DNA of 44,105 nucleotides from Bacteroidales bacterium (GCA_017443845.1 JAFSXX010000051.1:1-44105), one strand, 5' to 3'. Positions 8,543 through 18,040 are shown, numbered from the stretch's first letter. Numbers and translations are program-made. The notes: generated by a model from the letters alone, not told the origin.

Positions 8543-10534
8543 ATGGTACAGTACAGGAATCTTACAGATGTTGAGCGGCAAGCCCTCGAACGTCAGGGCT
8601 GTGTGGCCGAGAACTGGGACAATGTCCTGGTCAAGGAGGGCTTCATCCCCAAATACGTCCGCAACGTGCGCTTTACCGGCACGGTGAAACTCGGATGTTT
8701 CAGCAAACTCTTCACCCTGGCCGGAGGCATCAAAAAGCGCAGCGGAATCTACAAGGCGGCCCTTCACAACGTTGAGGTAGGTGACGATACGATGATAGAG
8801 AATATCGGCAACTACATCGCCAACTACCGTATCGGCAGCGGGTGCTTCATAGAGAATGTGGACGTCATCCTTACCGACTGCGAATCGACCTTCGGCAACG
8901 GCGTGGAGGCCACCGTGCTCAATGAGACCGGCGGCCGCGAGATTCCCATATACGATTGCCTTTCGGCCCAGCAGGCCTACGTGATGGCGCTTTACCGCTA
9001 CCGCCCCGAGGCGGTGGCCGCGATGCGCAGGATGGTGGAGGCCTATTCCGCTTCAGTCCGGTCGGATGTCGGCACGATTGGCGACAACGTCACCATAGTC
9101 GATGCCGGATACATCAAGAACGTGCGTATCGGCGACCACTGCGAGATAGAGGGCGCGCTCAGGCTCAAGAACGGATCCATCAACTGCAACGCCTCCGCTC
9201 CCTCGCATATCGGAGTCGGGGTCATAGCCGACGATTTCATCATCTGCAGCGGCTCCACGGTGAGCGACGGGGCGACGATCTCGCGATGCTTCATCGGCCA
9301 GGCGTGCCATCTGGGACGTACCTATTCGGCTTCGGACTCGGTTTTCTTCGCCAACTGTTTCGGGGAGAACGGCGAGGCCTGCGCCATCTTCGCCGGGCCT
9401 TATACTGTGACACACCACAAATCGACGCTCCTGATTGCCGGAATGTTCTCCTTTATGAATGCTGGCTCGGGCTCGAACCAGAGCAACCATCTCTACAAGC
9501 TCGGCCCCCTGCACCAGGGCATAATGGAGCGCGGCGCCAAGACCGCATCGGATTCGTATGTGCTGTGGCCCGCCCGCGTGGGCGCCTTCTCGCTCGTAAT
9601 GGGCCGCCACGTCAATCATCAGGATACTTCCGACTTTCCCTTCTCATACCTCATAGAGGAGAAGGGAACCACCTATATAATGCCGGGCGCCAACCTCCAC
9701 AGCGTGGGCACCATCCGCGATGCCCGCAAGTGGCCCGGACGCGACGGGAGGACCGACACCGAGAACCTGCTCGACTGCATCAATTTCAACCTGCTGAGCC
9801 CCTATACCATCCAGAAGATGCTCAATGCGGTGGATACCCTCAAGCGGATGCAGCAGCTCTCCGGCTATACCTCGGTGGTTTACAGTTTCCAGAGCGGCAA
9901 GATCCGCAATACATCGCTTGTGAAGGGGCTGCGCTACTATGGCCTGGCCATCGATAAATTCCTGGGCAATTCCCTGATCTCCAGGATACAGAAGTCGCAG
10001 TTCGACGATATCGGATCGCTCCGCGAGGCGCTCCGGCCCGATTGCCCGGCAGGCGGCGGCCGCTGGGTCGATGTGGGCGGGATGCTGGCCCCCAAGAGCG
10101 AGGTCTTCGCCCTGCTGGACGACATCGAGTCGGGTGCGGTGCGGGACGTGGAGGGCATCAACGCCCGTTTCCGCGCGATGCACGCCAATTATTACGATTA
10201 CGAGTGGACCTGGGCATACGGGGTTCTGGGCGACTACTACGGCATCGATATGGCCAATGTCACCAAAGAACAGCTGACAGGACTGATCCTCCGCTGGCGG
10301 GAGTCGGTCCTGACTATGGACAGGATGTATTACGACGATGCCAGCAAGGAGTTCTCCCTCAGCTCGATGACCGGATTCGGCGCCGACGGCGACAAGGAGG
10401 ACAAACTCAAGGATTTCGAGGAGTCGAGGGGAGCCCGTTTCGAGAACAACAAATTCGTCCTCCAGATCCGCGAGCACATGGATGCCAAGAGCGCGCTGGG
10501 CGACGAGGTGCTCTCGCGGCTCGAAAAGATTTGA
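8543..10534 (+). CDS. DUF4954 family protein with left-handed beta-helix
   Basis: A protein of 663 residues. The first two thirds have irregular hexapeptide-type repeats (for example [20 protein letters not shown] and [20 protein letters not shown]) that predict a left-handed beta-helix like acyl- or nucleotidyl-transferases of the LbetaH class. Length and opening match the Bacteroidetes family DUF4954, which has no settled function. The C-terminal 200 residues are helical and charged. It starts 43 bases after galE, past an imperfect GC hairpin near 8509-8528, and ends 8 bases before trmD, so a shared transcript with trmD is likely. A sugar-nucleotide or lipid-precursor role is only a guess from the fold. 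Confidence 0.82.
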   Translation: MVQYRNLTDVERQALERQGCVAENWDNVLVKEGFIPKYVRNVRFTGTVKLGCFSKLFTLAGGIKKRSGIYKAALHNVEVGDDTMIENIGNYIANYRIGSGCFIENVDVILTDCESTFGNGVEATVLNETGGREIPIYDCLSAQQAYVMALYRYRPEAVAAMRRMVEAYSASVRSDVGTIGDNVTIVDAGYIKNVRIGDHCEIEGALRLKNGSINCNASAPSHIGVGVIADDFIICSGSTVSDGATISRCFIGQACHLGRTYSASDSVFFANCFGENGEACAIFAGPYTVTHHKSTLLIAGMFSFMNAGSGSNQSNHLYKLGPLHQGIMERGAKTASDSYVLWPARVGAFSLVMGRHVNHQDTSDFPFSYLIEEKGTTYIMPGANLHSVGTIRDARKWPGRDGRTDTENLLDCINFNLLSPYTIQKMLNAVDTLKRMQQLSGYTSVVYSFQSGKIRNTSLVKGLRYYGLAIDKFLGNSLISRIQKSQFDDIGSLREALRPDCPAGGGRWVDVGGMLAPKSEVFALLDDIESGAVRDVEGINARFRAMHANYYDYEWTWAYGVLGDYYGIDMANVTKEQLTGLILRWRESVLTMDRMYYDDASKEFSLSSMTGFGADGDKEDKLKDFEESRGARFENNKFVLQIREHMDAKSALGDEVLSRLEKI

Positions 10535-10542
10535 ACAAGATT

Positions 10543-11229
10543 ATGATGCGCATAGATATACTTACCGTTGTACCCGAGCTGCTCGAGAGCCCGCTCGGTT
10601 ATTCGATTGTCAAAAGGGCCCGCGACAAGGGGTTGGTGGAGATTGTGGTCCACAACCTCCGGGAATATGGAAAGGGCTTCTACCGCCAGGTGGACGATTA
10701 CAGTTACGGCGGCGACGCCGGGATGGTGATGATGGTCGAGCCCGTGTGGCGCTGCATCAACGACCTCAAGGCCGAGCGCGATTACGACGAGGTGATCTAT
10801 ACCTCGCCCGACGGGGAGATCCTCGACCAGGGCATCGCCAACGAACTCTCGTGCAAGGGGAATATCATCATACTCTGCGGCCATTACAAAGGTATAGACC
10901 ACCGCATCAGGGAGCATCTCATCACCCGTGAGATCTCGGTGGGGGATTATGTCCTGAGCGGCGGAGAGATCCCTGCCGCAATAATCTGCGACGCCATTGT
11001 CAGGCTGATCCCGGGCGCCCTGGGCGACGAGACCTCAGCCCTCTCGGACTCATTCCAGGACGGCCTTCTGGCCCCGCCGGTCTATACCCGCCCGGCCGAA
11101 TTCAACGGCTGGAAGGTGCCCGACGTGCTGCTGAGCGGCGACCCCAAAAAAATCAAGGCCTGGCAGGACGCCCAGGCCCTCGAGCGCACCGCACGGCTCC
11201 GCCCCCATCTGCTCAGGGAGAAGGAGTGA
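10543..11229 (+). CDS. trmD: tRNA (guanine-N1)-methyltransferase TrmD
   Basis: A protein of 228 residues, slightly shorter than the E. coli enzyme. The trefoil-knot SAM-binding motifs are present: LCGHYKGID and [12 protein letters not shown], together with the N-terminal [10 protein letters not shown] and YGGDAGMVM. It methylates N1 of G37 in tRNAs with G at position 36 and prevents frameshifting. Two consecutive ATG codons occur at 10543 and 10546; I took the first. The usual rpsP-rimM-trmD-rplS context is absent; the gene sits between DUF4954 and the DUF349 gene. Confidence 0.96.
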   Translation: MMRIDILTVVPELLESPLGYSIVKRARDKGLVEIVVHNLREYGKGFYRQVDDYSYGGDAGMVMMVEPVWRCINDLKAERDYDEVIYTSPDGEILDQGIANELSCKGNIIILCGHYKGIDHRIREHLITREISVGDYVLSGGEIPAAIICDAIVRLIPGALGDETSALSDSFQDGLLAPPVYTRPAEFNGWKVPDVLLSGDPKKIKAWQDAQALERTARLRPHLLREKE

Positions 11230-11282
11230 TCCCATATCGGGCTGTTTTTGGGGATAATAGTGGATTATTCACTAAAAAAGAC

Positions 11283-11290
11283 TATATTTG
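11283..11290 (+). promoter_or_regulatory. Bacteroidetes-type -7 box upstream of the DUF349 gene
   Basis: TATATTTG fits the TAnnTTTG consensus exactly and lies 27 bases before the ATG at 11318 in an AT-rich gap. A clear TTG -33 element at the right distance was not found, so this is a match on one half only. Confidence 0.5.
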
Positions 11291-11317
11291 CAAACTTACA
11301 AATTATGTCTTAATACA

Positions 11318-13258
11318 ATGAGTGAAGATCTTAAACCTGTTGCATCCGAAAATACCGAACCCGTCGAGATGCAATCTGCTAATGTTAGCGAAGTTACGGC
11401 TCAACAGCCGGTCGGAGAAGAAAATGTCGATTTGAACAATATGGGCCTCAAGGAACTTGTGGACCTCTTCCAGGAACTCCTCGAGGGCGAGGATGTCCAG
11501 AAGCTGCACAAGTATGCCGAGAGCATCAAGGCGGCCTTCTACAAGACCCTGCGCAAGGAAAAGATTGCCGCAGGCTTCCAGGCGCCCGCCGCTCCCGCTG
11601 CCGACAGCGCTCCCGCCGAGGCTCCCGAGGCTGCGGAGAACGCAGCCGAGCCCGCAGCTGATGCCGCAGCAGAGCCCGCCGCAGCAGAGCCCGCCGCAGC
11701 AGAGCCCGCCGCAGAGACAGTCTCCGTCAATCCCTTCGCCGAGATAGAGCGCGGTTTCAAGGATCTTTATGCAAAATACCGCACCATCCGCGCCGAGCAC
11801 ACGGCCGAGATGGAGAAGCAGAAGGAGGAGAACTTCGAGAAGAAGCAGGGCCTCCTCGACGAACTCAAGGCCCTTCTCGACAAGAAAGAGGACCTGAAGG
11901 ATACCTTCCCCGCATTCCGTGACATCCAGGCCAGGTGGCGCGCCATCGGCCCCGTGGTCCAGAACAAGGCCAAGAGCCTCTACGAGAACTATCAGCACCA
12001 GGTCGAGATGTTCTACGACTACGTGAATCTCAACAACGAGTTCCGCGACCTCGACTTCCGCAAGAACCTCGAGGCCAAGACCGAGCTCTGCGAGAAGGCT
12101 GAAGCCCTCGCCGAGCAGGAGAATGTCGTAGAGGCATTCCGCGAGCTGCAGAAGCTCCACGAGGAGTGGAAGGAACTCGGCCCCGTGAGCAAGGAGTACC
12201 GCGAGGAGATCTGGGACCGCTTCCGCGCCGCTACATCGGCCGTCAACAAGAAGCACCAGGCATACTACGAGTCCCTCAAGGGTGACCAGCAGGCCAACCT
12301 CGAGGCCAAGACCGCGCTCTGCGAGAAGGTCGAGGCGATGCTCAATCTCGACATCAAGGACTCCAACCAGTGGAACAAGCTCACCAAGGAGATCGAAGAT
12401 ATCCAGAAGGAGTGGCGCACCATCGGTTTCGCATCCAAGAAGGAGAACCAGAAGATTTACGACCGCTTCCGCGCCGCATGCGACAACTTCTTCACCAAGA
12501 AGAGACTCTTCTACAACGAGTTCAAGGACCAGATGCAGGAGAACATGGAGAAGAAGATCGCCCTCTGCGAGCAGGCCGAGGCCCTCAAGGACAGCACCGA
12601 CTGGAAGGCTACCGCCGACAAGCTCGTCGAGCTGCAGAAGCAGTGGAAGGAGATCGGCCCCGTCTCGCGCAAGAAGAGCGACCAGATCTGGAAGCGTTTC
12701 CGCGCGGCCTGCGACGAATTCTTCAACAACCGCGACAAGAATGCCGGCGAGCAGAGCAACCAGTATGCCGCCAACCTCGCTGCGAAGCGTGCCATCATAG
12801 ACGAACTCAACGCCTTCGAGCTCAGCGACAGCCGCGAGGAGAATTTCACCGCCCTCAAGGAGTTCCAGAGCCGCTGGAATGCCGTCGGATTCGTTCCCTT
12901 CAAGGAGAAGGCGAAGGTCCAGGCCGCATTCAAGAAGGCTCTCGACGCCAAGTTCGACGAGGCCCGCGCCAATGGCGGCGACGGCCGCGGTTACCGCGGA
13001 CGCTTCTCCGATGCCGCATCCAGGGCCGGCCGCCGTATCCTTTCGGAGCGCGACAAACTCGTTGACGCATTCAAGAAGAAAGAGCAGGAGATAGCTACCT
13101 GGAGCAACAATATGGGCTTCTTCTCCAAGACCAAGAACGCCGAAGCCCTCCTCGAAGAGCTCAACAAGAAGATAGATATCGCCCGCCAGGAACTTTCCGA
13201 CCTCGAAAACCAGATCAAGGAGTTTGACCGTCAACACGAGGAGGACAATGAACAATAA
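11318..13258 (+). CDS. DUF349 repeat protein, coiled coil
   Basis: A protein of 646 residues, highly charged and mostly helical. After an acidic N-terminus and an Ala/Pro/Glu-rich linker (about residues 90-140) it has at least four DUF349-like units of some 70 residues, recognisable by repeated W+xIG and FRAACD-type blocks (RWRAIGPV, EWKELGPV, EWRTIGFA, QWKEIGPV). No signal peptide or membrane segment is visible. DUF349 proteins have no established biochemical role. The last bases overlap yidC by 11 bases, so the two are probably translationally coupled. The ATG at 11318 is preferred over an upstream in-frame ATG at 11288 that lies just after the promoter-like box. Confidence 0.85.
   Translation: MSEDLKPVASENTEPVEMQSANVSEVTAQQPVGEENVDLNNMGLKELVDLFQELLEGEDVQKLHKYAESIKAAFYKTLRKEKIAAGFQAPAAPAADSAPAEAPEAAENAAEPAADAAAEPAAAEPAAAEPAAETVSVNPFAEIERGFKDLYAKYRTIRAEHTAEMEKQKEENFEKKQGLLDELKALLDKKEDLKDTFPAFRDIQARWRAIGPVVQNKAKSLYENYQHQVEMFYDYVNLNNEFRDLDFRKNLEAKTELCEKAEALAEQENVVEAFRELQKLHEEWKELGPVSKEYREEIWDRFRAATSAVNKKHQAYYESLKGDQQANLEAKTALCEKVEAMLNLDIKDSNQWNKLTKEIEDIQKEWRTIGFASKKENQKIYDRFRAACDNFFTKKRLFYNEFKDQMQENMEKKIALCEQAEALKDSTDWKATADKLVELQKQWKEIGPVSRKKSDQIWKRFRAACDEFFNNRDKNAGEQSNQYAANLAAKRAIIDELNAFELSDSREENFTALKEFQSRWNAVGFVPFKEKAKVQAAFKKALDAKFDEARANGGDGRGYRGRFSDAASRAGRRILSERDKLVDAFKKKEQEIATWSNNMGFFSKTKNAEALLEELNKKIDIARQELSDLENQIKEFDRQHEEDNEQ
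11666..11710 (+). repeat. Three perfect 15-bp tandem repeats inside the DUF349 gene
   Basis: The unit gcagcagagcccgcc occurs three times in a row, in frame, and encodes the repeated AAEPA linker. Slippage here would change linker length by five residues without breaking the frame. Confidence 0.85.
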
Positions 13259-15107
13259 GAGCAGCGTTATCGGATTTGCCCTCATCGGTATAATCCTCGT
13301 CCTCTTCAGCTGGTACAATACCACCCAGTACGAGAAGCAGTCAATAGAATATCAGCGCATCCAGGATTCCATCGCCCTGGTCAACCCGCCGGTGGTGGAT
13401 TCCGCTGCCATGCGCGCGGCCCAGGTCGACAGCACCGGCGCGGCCCTCGTCCCCGCGGAGGAGGCTCCCTTCTACCAGGACTCCACCCTCGAGGCGGCTT
13501 TCCGCGGCGAGGCGCAGTACTGCACCCTCGAGAACGACAAGATCCGCCTCCAGGTATCCACCAAAGGCGCCCAGCCCTACGAGGTACTCATCAAGGACTA
13601 CTTTACCTATGACAGCTCCGCTCTTTTCCTGATTGGCAAGGACCGCAGTTCGATGGAGCTGGAGTTCAACGCCAACCAGTGGATCAATACCTCTGAGCTG
13701 GCCTTCAGCGTCACCGAATCCACCCCCAGCCATCTGGCCATGCGGCTCAACTTCGACGAGGACTCCTACATAGAGGCCCTCTACGACCTTCCCGCAGACA
13801 CCTATATGGTGGACTACAACCTCCGCTTCGTGGGAATGGACCAGTATCTCGACCGCCGCACCACCAGCATGGACCTCAAGTGGGTGGTCGATATGCCGCG
13901 CCTCGAGAAGGGCTACAAGAACGAGCGCAACTACTCGGCCGTGGCCTTCCGCAACGCAGGTGAGAACGGCGCCGTCAAGACAATCGGCCAGCGCAAGGAA
14001 TCCATCAACGAGAGTTTCTCGACCCGCCTCCAGTGGGTGGGCTTCCAGCAGCAGTTCTTCTCGGCCATACTCGTGGCTGACAACGACTTCGCCGGTGGAA
14101 CACTGGTCAACAAGTTCTATCCCGAGACCAACCCCGACCATCTGCTGATGCAGAGCGGGGCCGACCTCACCCTCGAAGTTGACTCCCGCAGCAAGGACTT
14201 CACCCTCCCGATGCACTTCCTCTTCGCGCCCAACCACTTCCCGACCCTCAAGAGCTACGATAAGGGCTTCGAGAAGATCATCCCGCTGGGCGGAAAACTG
14301 GTCGGATTCATCTCGCGTTATGTCATAATCCCGACCTTCAACTGGCTCAGCAAGTTCATATCCAACTACGGCCTCATCATCCTGATCCTCACCCTGATGA
14401 TCAAGCTGGTGCTCTCGCCTTTTACCTTGAAGTCCTACACCTCTTCGGCCAAGATGAGGGTCATCAAGCCGGAAGTGGACAAGATAAACGCCCGATATCC
14501 CAAGCAGGAGGATGCGATGAAGAAGCAGCAGGCCACTATGGATCTCTACCGCAAGGCTGGAATCAGCACCTTCGGAGGCTGCCTCCCGATCCTTTTCCAG
14601 TTCCCTATACTCTGGGCGATGTTCCGCTTCTTCCCGGCTTCCATCGAGCTTCGCCAGCAGGGTTTCCTCTGGTGCCATGACCTCAGCGCGTATGACTCGA
14701 TCCTCGACTTCGGATTCAACGTTCCCCTGTACGGCGACCATATCTCCCTTTTCGCCCTCCTGATGGGAGTTTCCATGTGGCTCTATTCGAGGATGACGAT
14801 GGGCAATATGGACGACAGCCAGATGCCAGGAATGAAGTTCATGAACGTGTGGATGATGCCTATAATGATGGTATTCCTCTGCAATAACTTCTCCGCCGGT
14901 CTGAGTTACTACTATATGCTCTCCAACATCATCACCATCATCCAGAACTGGGTCATCCGCAAGTTCTTCATCAACGAGGAGAAGATTCTCGCCGACATCA
15001 AGGCCAAGAGCGCAGCTCCCGCCAAGAAGTCGAAGTTCCAGCAGAGGCTCGAGGAGATGCAGAAGATGCAGCAGCAACAGCTGCGCGAGCAGAACAAAAA
15101 GAGATAG
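13248..15107 (+). CDS. yidC: Membrane protein insertase YidC
   Basis: A protein of 619 residues. An N-terminal membrane segment (SVIGFALIGIILVLFSW) is followed by a large periplasmic beta-domain (about residues 60-340) and the conserved C-terminal five-helix insertase core: YGLIILILTLMIKLVLSPFTLKSY, KQQATMDLYRKAGISTFGGCLPILFQFPI, then a basic tail. It inserts and folds inner-membrane proteins, alone or with SecYEG. The start at 13248 is supported by a good Shine-Dalgarno-like GAGGAGG a few bases upstream, unusual for this window. It overlaps the DUF349 stop by 11 bases. Confidence 0.96.
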   Translation: MNNKSSVIGFALIGIILVLFSWYNTTQYEKQSIEYQRIQDSIALVNPPVVDSAAMRAAQVDSTGAALVPAEEAPFYQDSTLEAAFRGEAQYCTLENDKIRLQVSTKGAQPYEVLIKDYFTYDSSALFLIGKDRSSMELEFNANQWINTSELAFSVTESTPSHLAMRLNFDEDSYIEALYDLPADTYMVDYNLRFVGMDQYLDRRTTSMDLKWVVDMPRLEKGYKNERNYSAVAFRNAGENGAVKTIGQRKESINESFSTRLQWVGFQQQFFSAILVADNDFAGGTLVNKFYPETNPDHLLMQSGADLTLEVDSRSKDFTLPMHFLFAPNHFPTLKSYDKGFEKIIPLGGKLVGFISRYVIIPTFNWLSKFISNYGLIILILTLMIKLVLSPFTLKSYTSSAKMRVIKPEVDKINARYPKQEDAMKKQQATMDLYRKAGISTFGGCLPILFQFPILWAMFRFFPASIELRQQGFLWCHDLSAYDSILDFGFNVPLYGDHISLFALLMGVSMWLYSRMTMGNMDDSQMPGMKFMNVWMMPIMMVFLCNNFSAGLSYYYMLSNIITIIQNWVIRKFFINEEKILADIKAKSAAPAKKSKFQQRLEEMQKMQQQQLREQNKKR

Positions 15108-15110
15108 AAA

Positions 15111-15782
15111 ATGAGTATAGCTTCGCAAATCACGAGCATCAACAATGAACTGCCATCCACTGTAAAGTTGGTGGCAGTTTCAAAATTCAAACCCGTCGAG
15201 GCCGTAATGGAGGCCTACGGGGCGGGGCAGAGGCGCTTCGGCGAGAACCGTCCGCAGGAACTTGCGGCCAAGGCTGTGGTGACCCCTTCCGACATTGAGT
15301 GGCACTTCATAGGGCATCTCCAGACCAACAAGGTCAAGATGGTCGTGCCCTACGCCTCGATGATCGAGTCCATCCACTCCCGCAAACTGCTGGAGGCCGT
15401 CAACAACTACGCCGCCTCGATGGGCAAGGTGATGGACTGCCTTCTCGAACTTCATATTGCCACCGACGAGCAGACCAAGCAGGGCTTCACCGCCGAAGAG
15501 GCGCTGGCCTTGGCTGCGGATTTCAACAAATATCCCTACATCCGCTTCCGCGGCGTGATGGGAATGGCCTCCTTCACCGACGATATGGCCAGGGTGCGCT
15601 CCGAATTCGCCTCGCTCAAGGCGGCCTTCGACGCCATCGTGGACTACGGCCGTTCCGCCGGCCGCTTCTGGGTCGCCTCGTTCGATGAGATCTCGATGGG
15701 AATGTCGCACGACTACAAGATCGCGATCGAGGAGGGGGCTACCATAGTGAGGATAGGGACCACCATATTCGGAGCCCGATGA
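15111..15782 (+). CDS. yggS: PLP homeostasis protein, YggS/PROSC family
   Basis: A protein of 223 residues, normal for this single-domain TIM-barrel family. KLVAVSKFKP contains the PLP-binding lysine (K25). FGENRPQEL, WHFIGHLQTNK and the C-terminal MGMSHDYKIAIEEGATIVRIGTTIFG are diagnostic. It binds pyridoxal 5'-phosphate and balances vitamin B6 and amino-acid pools; it has no known catalysis. It begins 3 bases after yidC and overlaps the next ATG by 4 bases, so it is part of the same string. Confidence 0.95.
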   Translation: MSIASQITSINNELPSTVKLVAVSKFKPVEAVMEAYGAGQRRFGENRPQELAAKAVVTPSDIEWHFIGHLQTNKVKMVVPYASMIESIHSRKLLEAVNNYAASMGKVMDCLLELHIATDEQTKQGFTAEEALALAADFNKYPYIRFRGVMGMASFTDDMARVRSEFASLKAAFDAIVDYGRSAGRFWVASFDEISMGMSHDYKIAIEEGATIVRIGTTIFGAR

Positions 15783-16711
15783 GCCGTAAGCCCTTCCTCA
15801 GCAAAAAGACCCGCTCGGCGCTGATCATGGCGCTGCTGGCCCTGCTGGTATATTGGCTGGTAACCTTCCTGTTGGATAAAGTGCCCTCCGGCGGCGCTCC
15901 TGACGGGGATGATACCGCCGTGCAGGAAGAATCGACAGCCTCGCGCCCCGGCGCCTGGATGGAGATCCCTTCCGTCAAAAGTTCCGATGCCGCCAATCTC
16001 TACGCCGTCTATATGGAACTCGGCGGCGCCGAGGCCCGCAGTTACTCCTTCCTCTGGAATCCGTCCCACCTCACGGCCGACTGGGTGGCATATCCGCTCT
16101 GCCGCGGCAACATAGGGCAGGGGACCCGCTCCAACTCCTTCGGCCTCAATCCGGCTTTCACCGAATATGAGCAGCCAGTCCTCGAGCAGGCATACCGCCG
16201 TGGCAACGGAGGATGGTACTCCCGCGGCCACCAGATCCCTTCCGGCGACCGCCTGACCTCTTATTCGGCCAACGTCCAGACCTTCTACGGCACCAATATG
16301 ACTCCCCAGGACGAGGATCTCAACGCCGGTGTCTGGGAATCGCTCGAGAGCCAGGTGCGCCAGTGGGCCCGCCGCTGCGACACCCTCTATGTGGTGACCG
16401 GTTGTACCTACGACGGATATGACGGCACATACGTCCTCGACAACGACGGCAAGCGCGTGGCAGTGCCCACAGGCTACTACAAGGCGCTGCTGCGTCTCTA
16501 CAACGGCCGCTACTACGGCTGCGGATTCACTATGGAGAACCGTCCCTACGGCGAGGGCGGATACGACCCCTCTTGGGCCGTTTCCCTGGCCGAACTTGAA
16601 TCCCGTCTCGGAATGGAATTCTTCCCGCTCCTGAAGGAGAAGGTGGGGGAGGCTACCTACCGCAAGATCAAGGAATCGGATCCCGCTTCGGACAGGTTCT
16701 GGAGTCGTTAG
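15779..16711 (+). CDS. Membrane-anchored DNA/RNA non-specific endonuclease
   Basis: A protein of 310 residues. A basic start is followed by one transmembrane helix (about residues 14-32, LIMALLALLVYWLVTFLL), so the catalytic domain should face the periplasm. YSRGHQIPSGDR near residue 150 is the DRGH-type active site of the beta-beta-alpha metal nucleases (NUC1/PF01223) in its usual Bacteroidales form, and GTNMTPQD follows as expected. It would degrade nucleic acid for nutrition, recycling or barrier purposes. Its final codons (SDRFW-S-R-stop) have been copied into a tandem repeat that extends to the convergent acyltransferase gene. Confidence 0.88.
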   Translation: MSRKPFLSKKTRSALIMALLALLVYWLVTFLLDKVPSGGAPDGDDTAVQEESTASRPGAWMEIPSVKSSDAANLYAVYMELGGAEARSYSFLWNPSHLTADWVAYPLCRGNIGQGTRSNSFGLNPAFTEYEQPVLEQAYRRGNGGWYSRGHQIPSGDRLTSYSANVQTFYGTNMTPQDEDLNAGVWESLESQVRQWARRCDTLYVVTGCTYDGYDGTYVLDNDGKRVAVPTGYYKALLRLYNGRYYGCGFTMENRPYGEGGYDPSWAVSLAELESRLGMEFFPLLKEKVGEATYRKIKESDPASDRFWSR

Positions 16712-16806
16712 TCCTGTTCGGACCGTTTCTGGATGCGTTAGTCCTGTTCGGACCGTTTCTGGATGCGTTAGTCCTGTTCGGACCGCTTCTGGATGCGTTA
16801 GTCCTG
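16688..16806 (+). repeat. 30-bp tandem repeat spanning the convergent stop codons
   Basis: Three full 30-bp units begin at 16707, 16737 and 16767 (the third differs at one base), with a partial fourth at 16797-16806 and a diverged earlier copy at 16688-16706 that encodes the nuclease C-terminus. Each unit contains CGTTAG, which holds a TAG in the nuclease frame and a TAA (read from TTA) in the frame of the minus-strand acyltransferase. The array therefore repeats the joined 3' ends of both genes. Confidence 0.95.
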
Positions 16807-17718
16807 CGCTGCCAGAGGGGCGGGCGAGGGGAGCGCGAGTTCCGTGCGCCTTGTCAGCGTCTCCGGGAGCGTCATTCCGTAAACGGAGTTGCGGAGGAAC
16901 TCCTTGAACGACTGCAGATCCCCGAACTTTTCCTGCTCTTCCACGCTTATGGGAGCGCCTATCGCCATCCGCGGCGTAGCGCCCCGCTTGTTGTACATCT
17001 CGTGGAATAGCCTCACGAACCTCACCCTGTAATCTATCAGGCCGAGCCCGTAGTAGAAATCCGAGTTTCGGTCGAAAAACCTTATTGGGAAAACAGGCAC
17101 CTTGGCCTTCCTGATGATCTTTACCGCCTCATCCTGCCAGTCGCGTTCGGTGATAGTCCAGTGCTCACGCGGCCTGAGGTCGGCCACAGCGCCGGAAGGG
17201 AAGAGGCAGAGGGGCTCGCCGCTCCGAAGCTGGGCGAGACATTGCCTGACGCCGTTGACATTGGCGGCGGTCACATTCTTGTCCTTGAGTGTGGGGTTGA
17301 CGGCTATGAAGTTGGGGGCCAGTCCCTTGATCCAGGTCAGCAGGTCGTTGACCATCACCTTAGCGCCGGGGCGGACGTGCCCTATCAGATCGAGCAGGCA
17401 GATGCCGTCCAGGTGGCCGTAGATGTGGTTGGAGACGGTGATGAAGGGGCCGGAGACCATTTCTGCGAGGTGCTCCGCTCCTCCAATGAGGAACTCCACG
17501 TCTATATCCTTGAGAATGGCCTCAGCGAAGTCGGGGCCGAATGGGACGCCGGCCTTGCAGAGACGGTCGTGGGTGCGGTTGATGTTGTCGATGCCCGTTA
17601 AGGCCGCCGCTGCGTTGAAGAGCAACCGCCCCGCCCCTCCCTTGAAGATGGGCGAAAACCTCTCGGCAGCCTCCTCGGCGCTGATGACTCCATACTCTAT
17701 GGGCTCCCTGCGTTTCAT
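16798..17718 (-). CDS. PlsC-type acyltransferase (lysophospholipid or aminolipid family)
   Basis: A protein of 306 residues from the ATG at 17718. SNHIYGHLDG (His near residue 98, Asp six positions later) is the catalytic block in the spacing seen in OlsA/GlsA-like 'putative hemolysin' acyltransferases. LCLFPSGAVADL fits the FPEG-like phosphate-binding block and PVFPIRF the later motif. It probably transfers an acyl chain to a lyso- or monoacylated lipid at the membrane; whether the acceptor is a glycerolipid or a glycine/ornithine lipid cannot be told. A GTG at 17727 lies in frame, but a -7 box ends only 8 bases before the ATG, which favours the ATG. It is the only minus-strand gene here. 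Confidence 0.8.
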   Translation of the reverse strand: MKRREPIEYGVISAEEAAERFSPIFKGGAGRLLFNAAAALTGIDNINRTHDRLCKAGVPFGPDFAEAILKDIDVEFLIGGAEHLAEMVSGPFITVSNHIYGHLDGICLLDLIGHVRPGAKVMVNDLLTWIKGLAPNFIAVNPTLKDKNVTAANVNGVRQCLAQLRSGEPLCLFPSGAVADLRPREHWTITERDWQDEAVKIIRKAKVPVFPIRFFDRNSDFYYGLGLIDYRVRFVRLFHEMYNKRGATPRMAIGAPISVEEQEKFGDLQSFKEFLRNSVYGMTLPETLTRRTELALPSPAPLAAQD

Positions 17719-17726
17719 TGTCTCCA

Positions 17727-17734
17727 CAAAGCTA
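17727..17734 (-). promoter_or_regulatory. Bacteroidetes-type -7 box of the acyltransferase gene
   Basis: On the minus strand the bases read TAGCTTTG, an exact TAnnTTTG match, with 8 bases between the box and the ATG at 17718. A start of transcription about 7 bases downstream would give an almost leaderless message. No clear -33 element was seen. Confidence 0.5.
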
Positions 17735-17777
17735 CAAAAAAGATTCTCTTGGGGTGCGGGGGTGGGGGATTTCTTGG

Positions 17778-17915
17778 GAGCGGGTATTCTGGGGGCTTTT
17801 GAAGACGTGGCCTTCCGGGGGCTTTGGGAGACGTGGCCTTCCGGGGGCTTTTGGAGACGTGGCCTTCCGGGGACTTTGGGAGACGTGGCCTTCCGGGGGC
17901 TCTTTGGGGCGTGGA
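17778..17915 (+). repeat. 26-bp GC-rich minisatellite
   Basis: The motif gacgtggccttccg recurs at 17804, 17830, 17856 and 17882 with exact 26-base spacing, joined by variants of ggggctttgggag. Degenerate copies fit the same phase at 17778 and 17908. Since 26 is not a multiple of three, no frame is kept through the array, so it is not coding. It lies upstream of the divergent acyltransferase and deaminase genes. Confidence 0.9.
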
Positions 17916-17947
17916 GACTAACCCCCTGATAGATAGCAAGATGATGA

Positions 17948-17978
17948 AAACAACCCCTCGTTTTTAAGGGGGTTGTTT
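17948..17978 (+). terminator. 10-bp stem-loop in the divergent intergenic region
   Basis: aaacaacccc (17948-17957) pairs with ggggttgttt (17969-17978) around an 11-base loop. It lies between two genes that point away from each other, so a normal terminator role is doubtful; an upstream leader structure or a repeat boundary are alternatives. No long T-tract follows on the plus strand. Confidence 0.45.
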
Positions 17979-18040
17979 CCAGTAAAGCGCTAAGAGACAG
18001 TTATTTGTGCTCCACGCGGTGGATTGTGGCGGAAAAGTGC

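Noticed and set aside
11303..13324. Long minus-strand open frame opposite the DUF349 gene
   Set aside because: It is the mirror of a strongly biased coding sequence (Leu/Val/Glu-rich shadow) and has no family features; the plus-strand DUF349 repeats are clear.
17715..17939. A minus-strand protein with PRLPKSPEG-type repeats
   Set aside because: The 26-bp unit does not keep a frame, and the reading overlaps the promoter of the acyltransferase gene.
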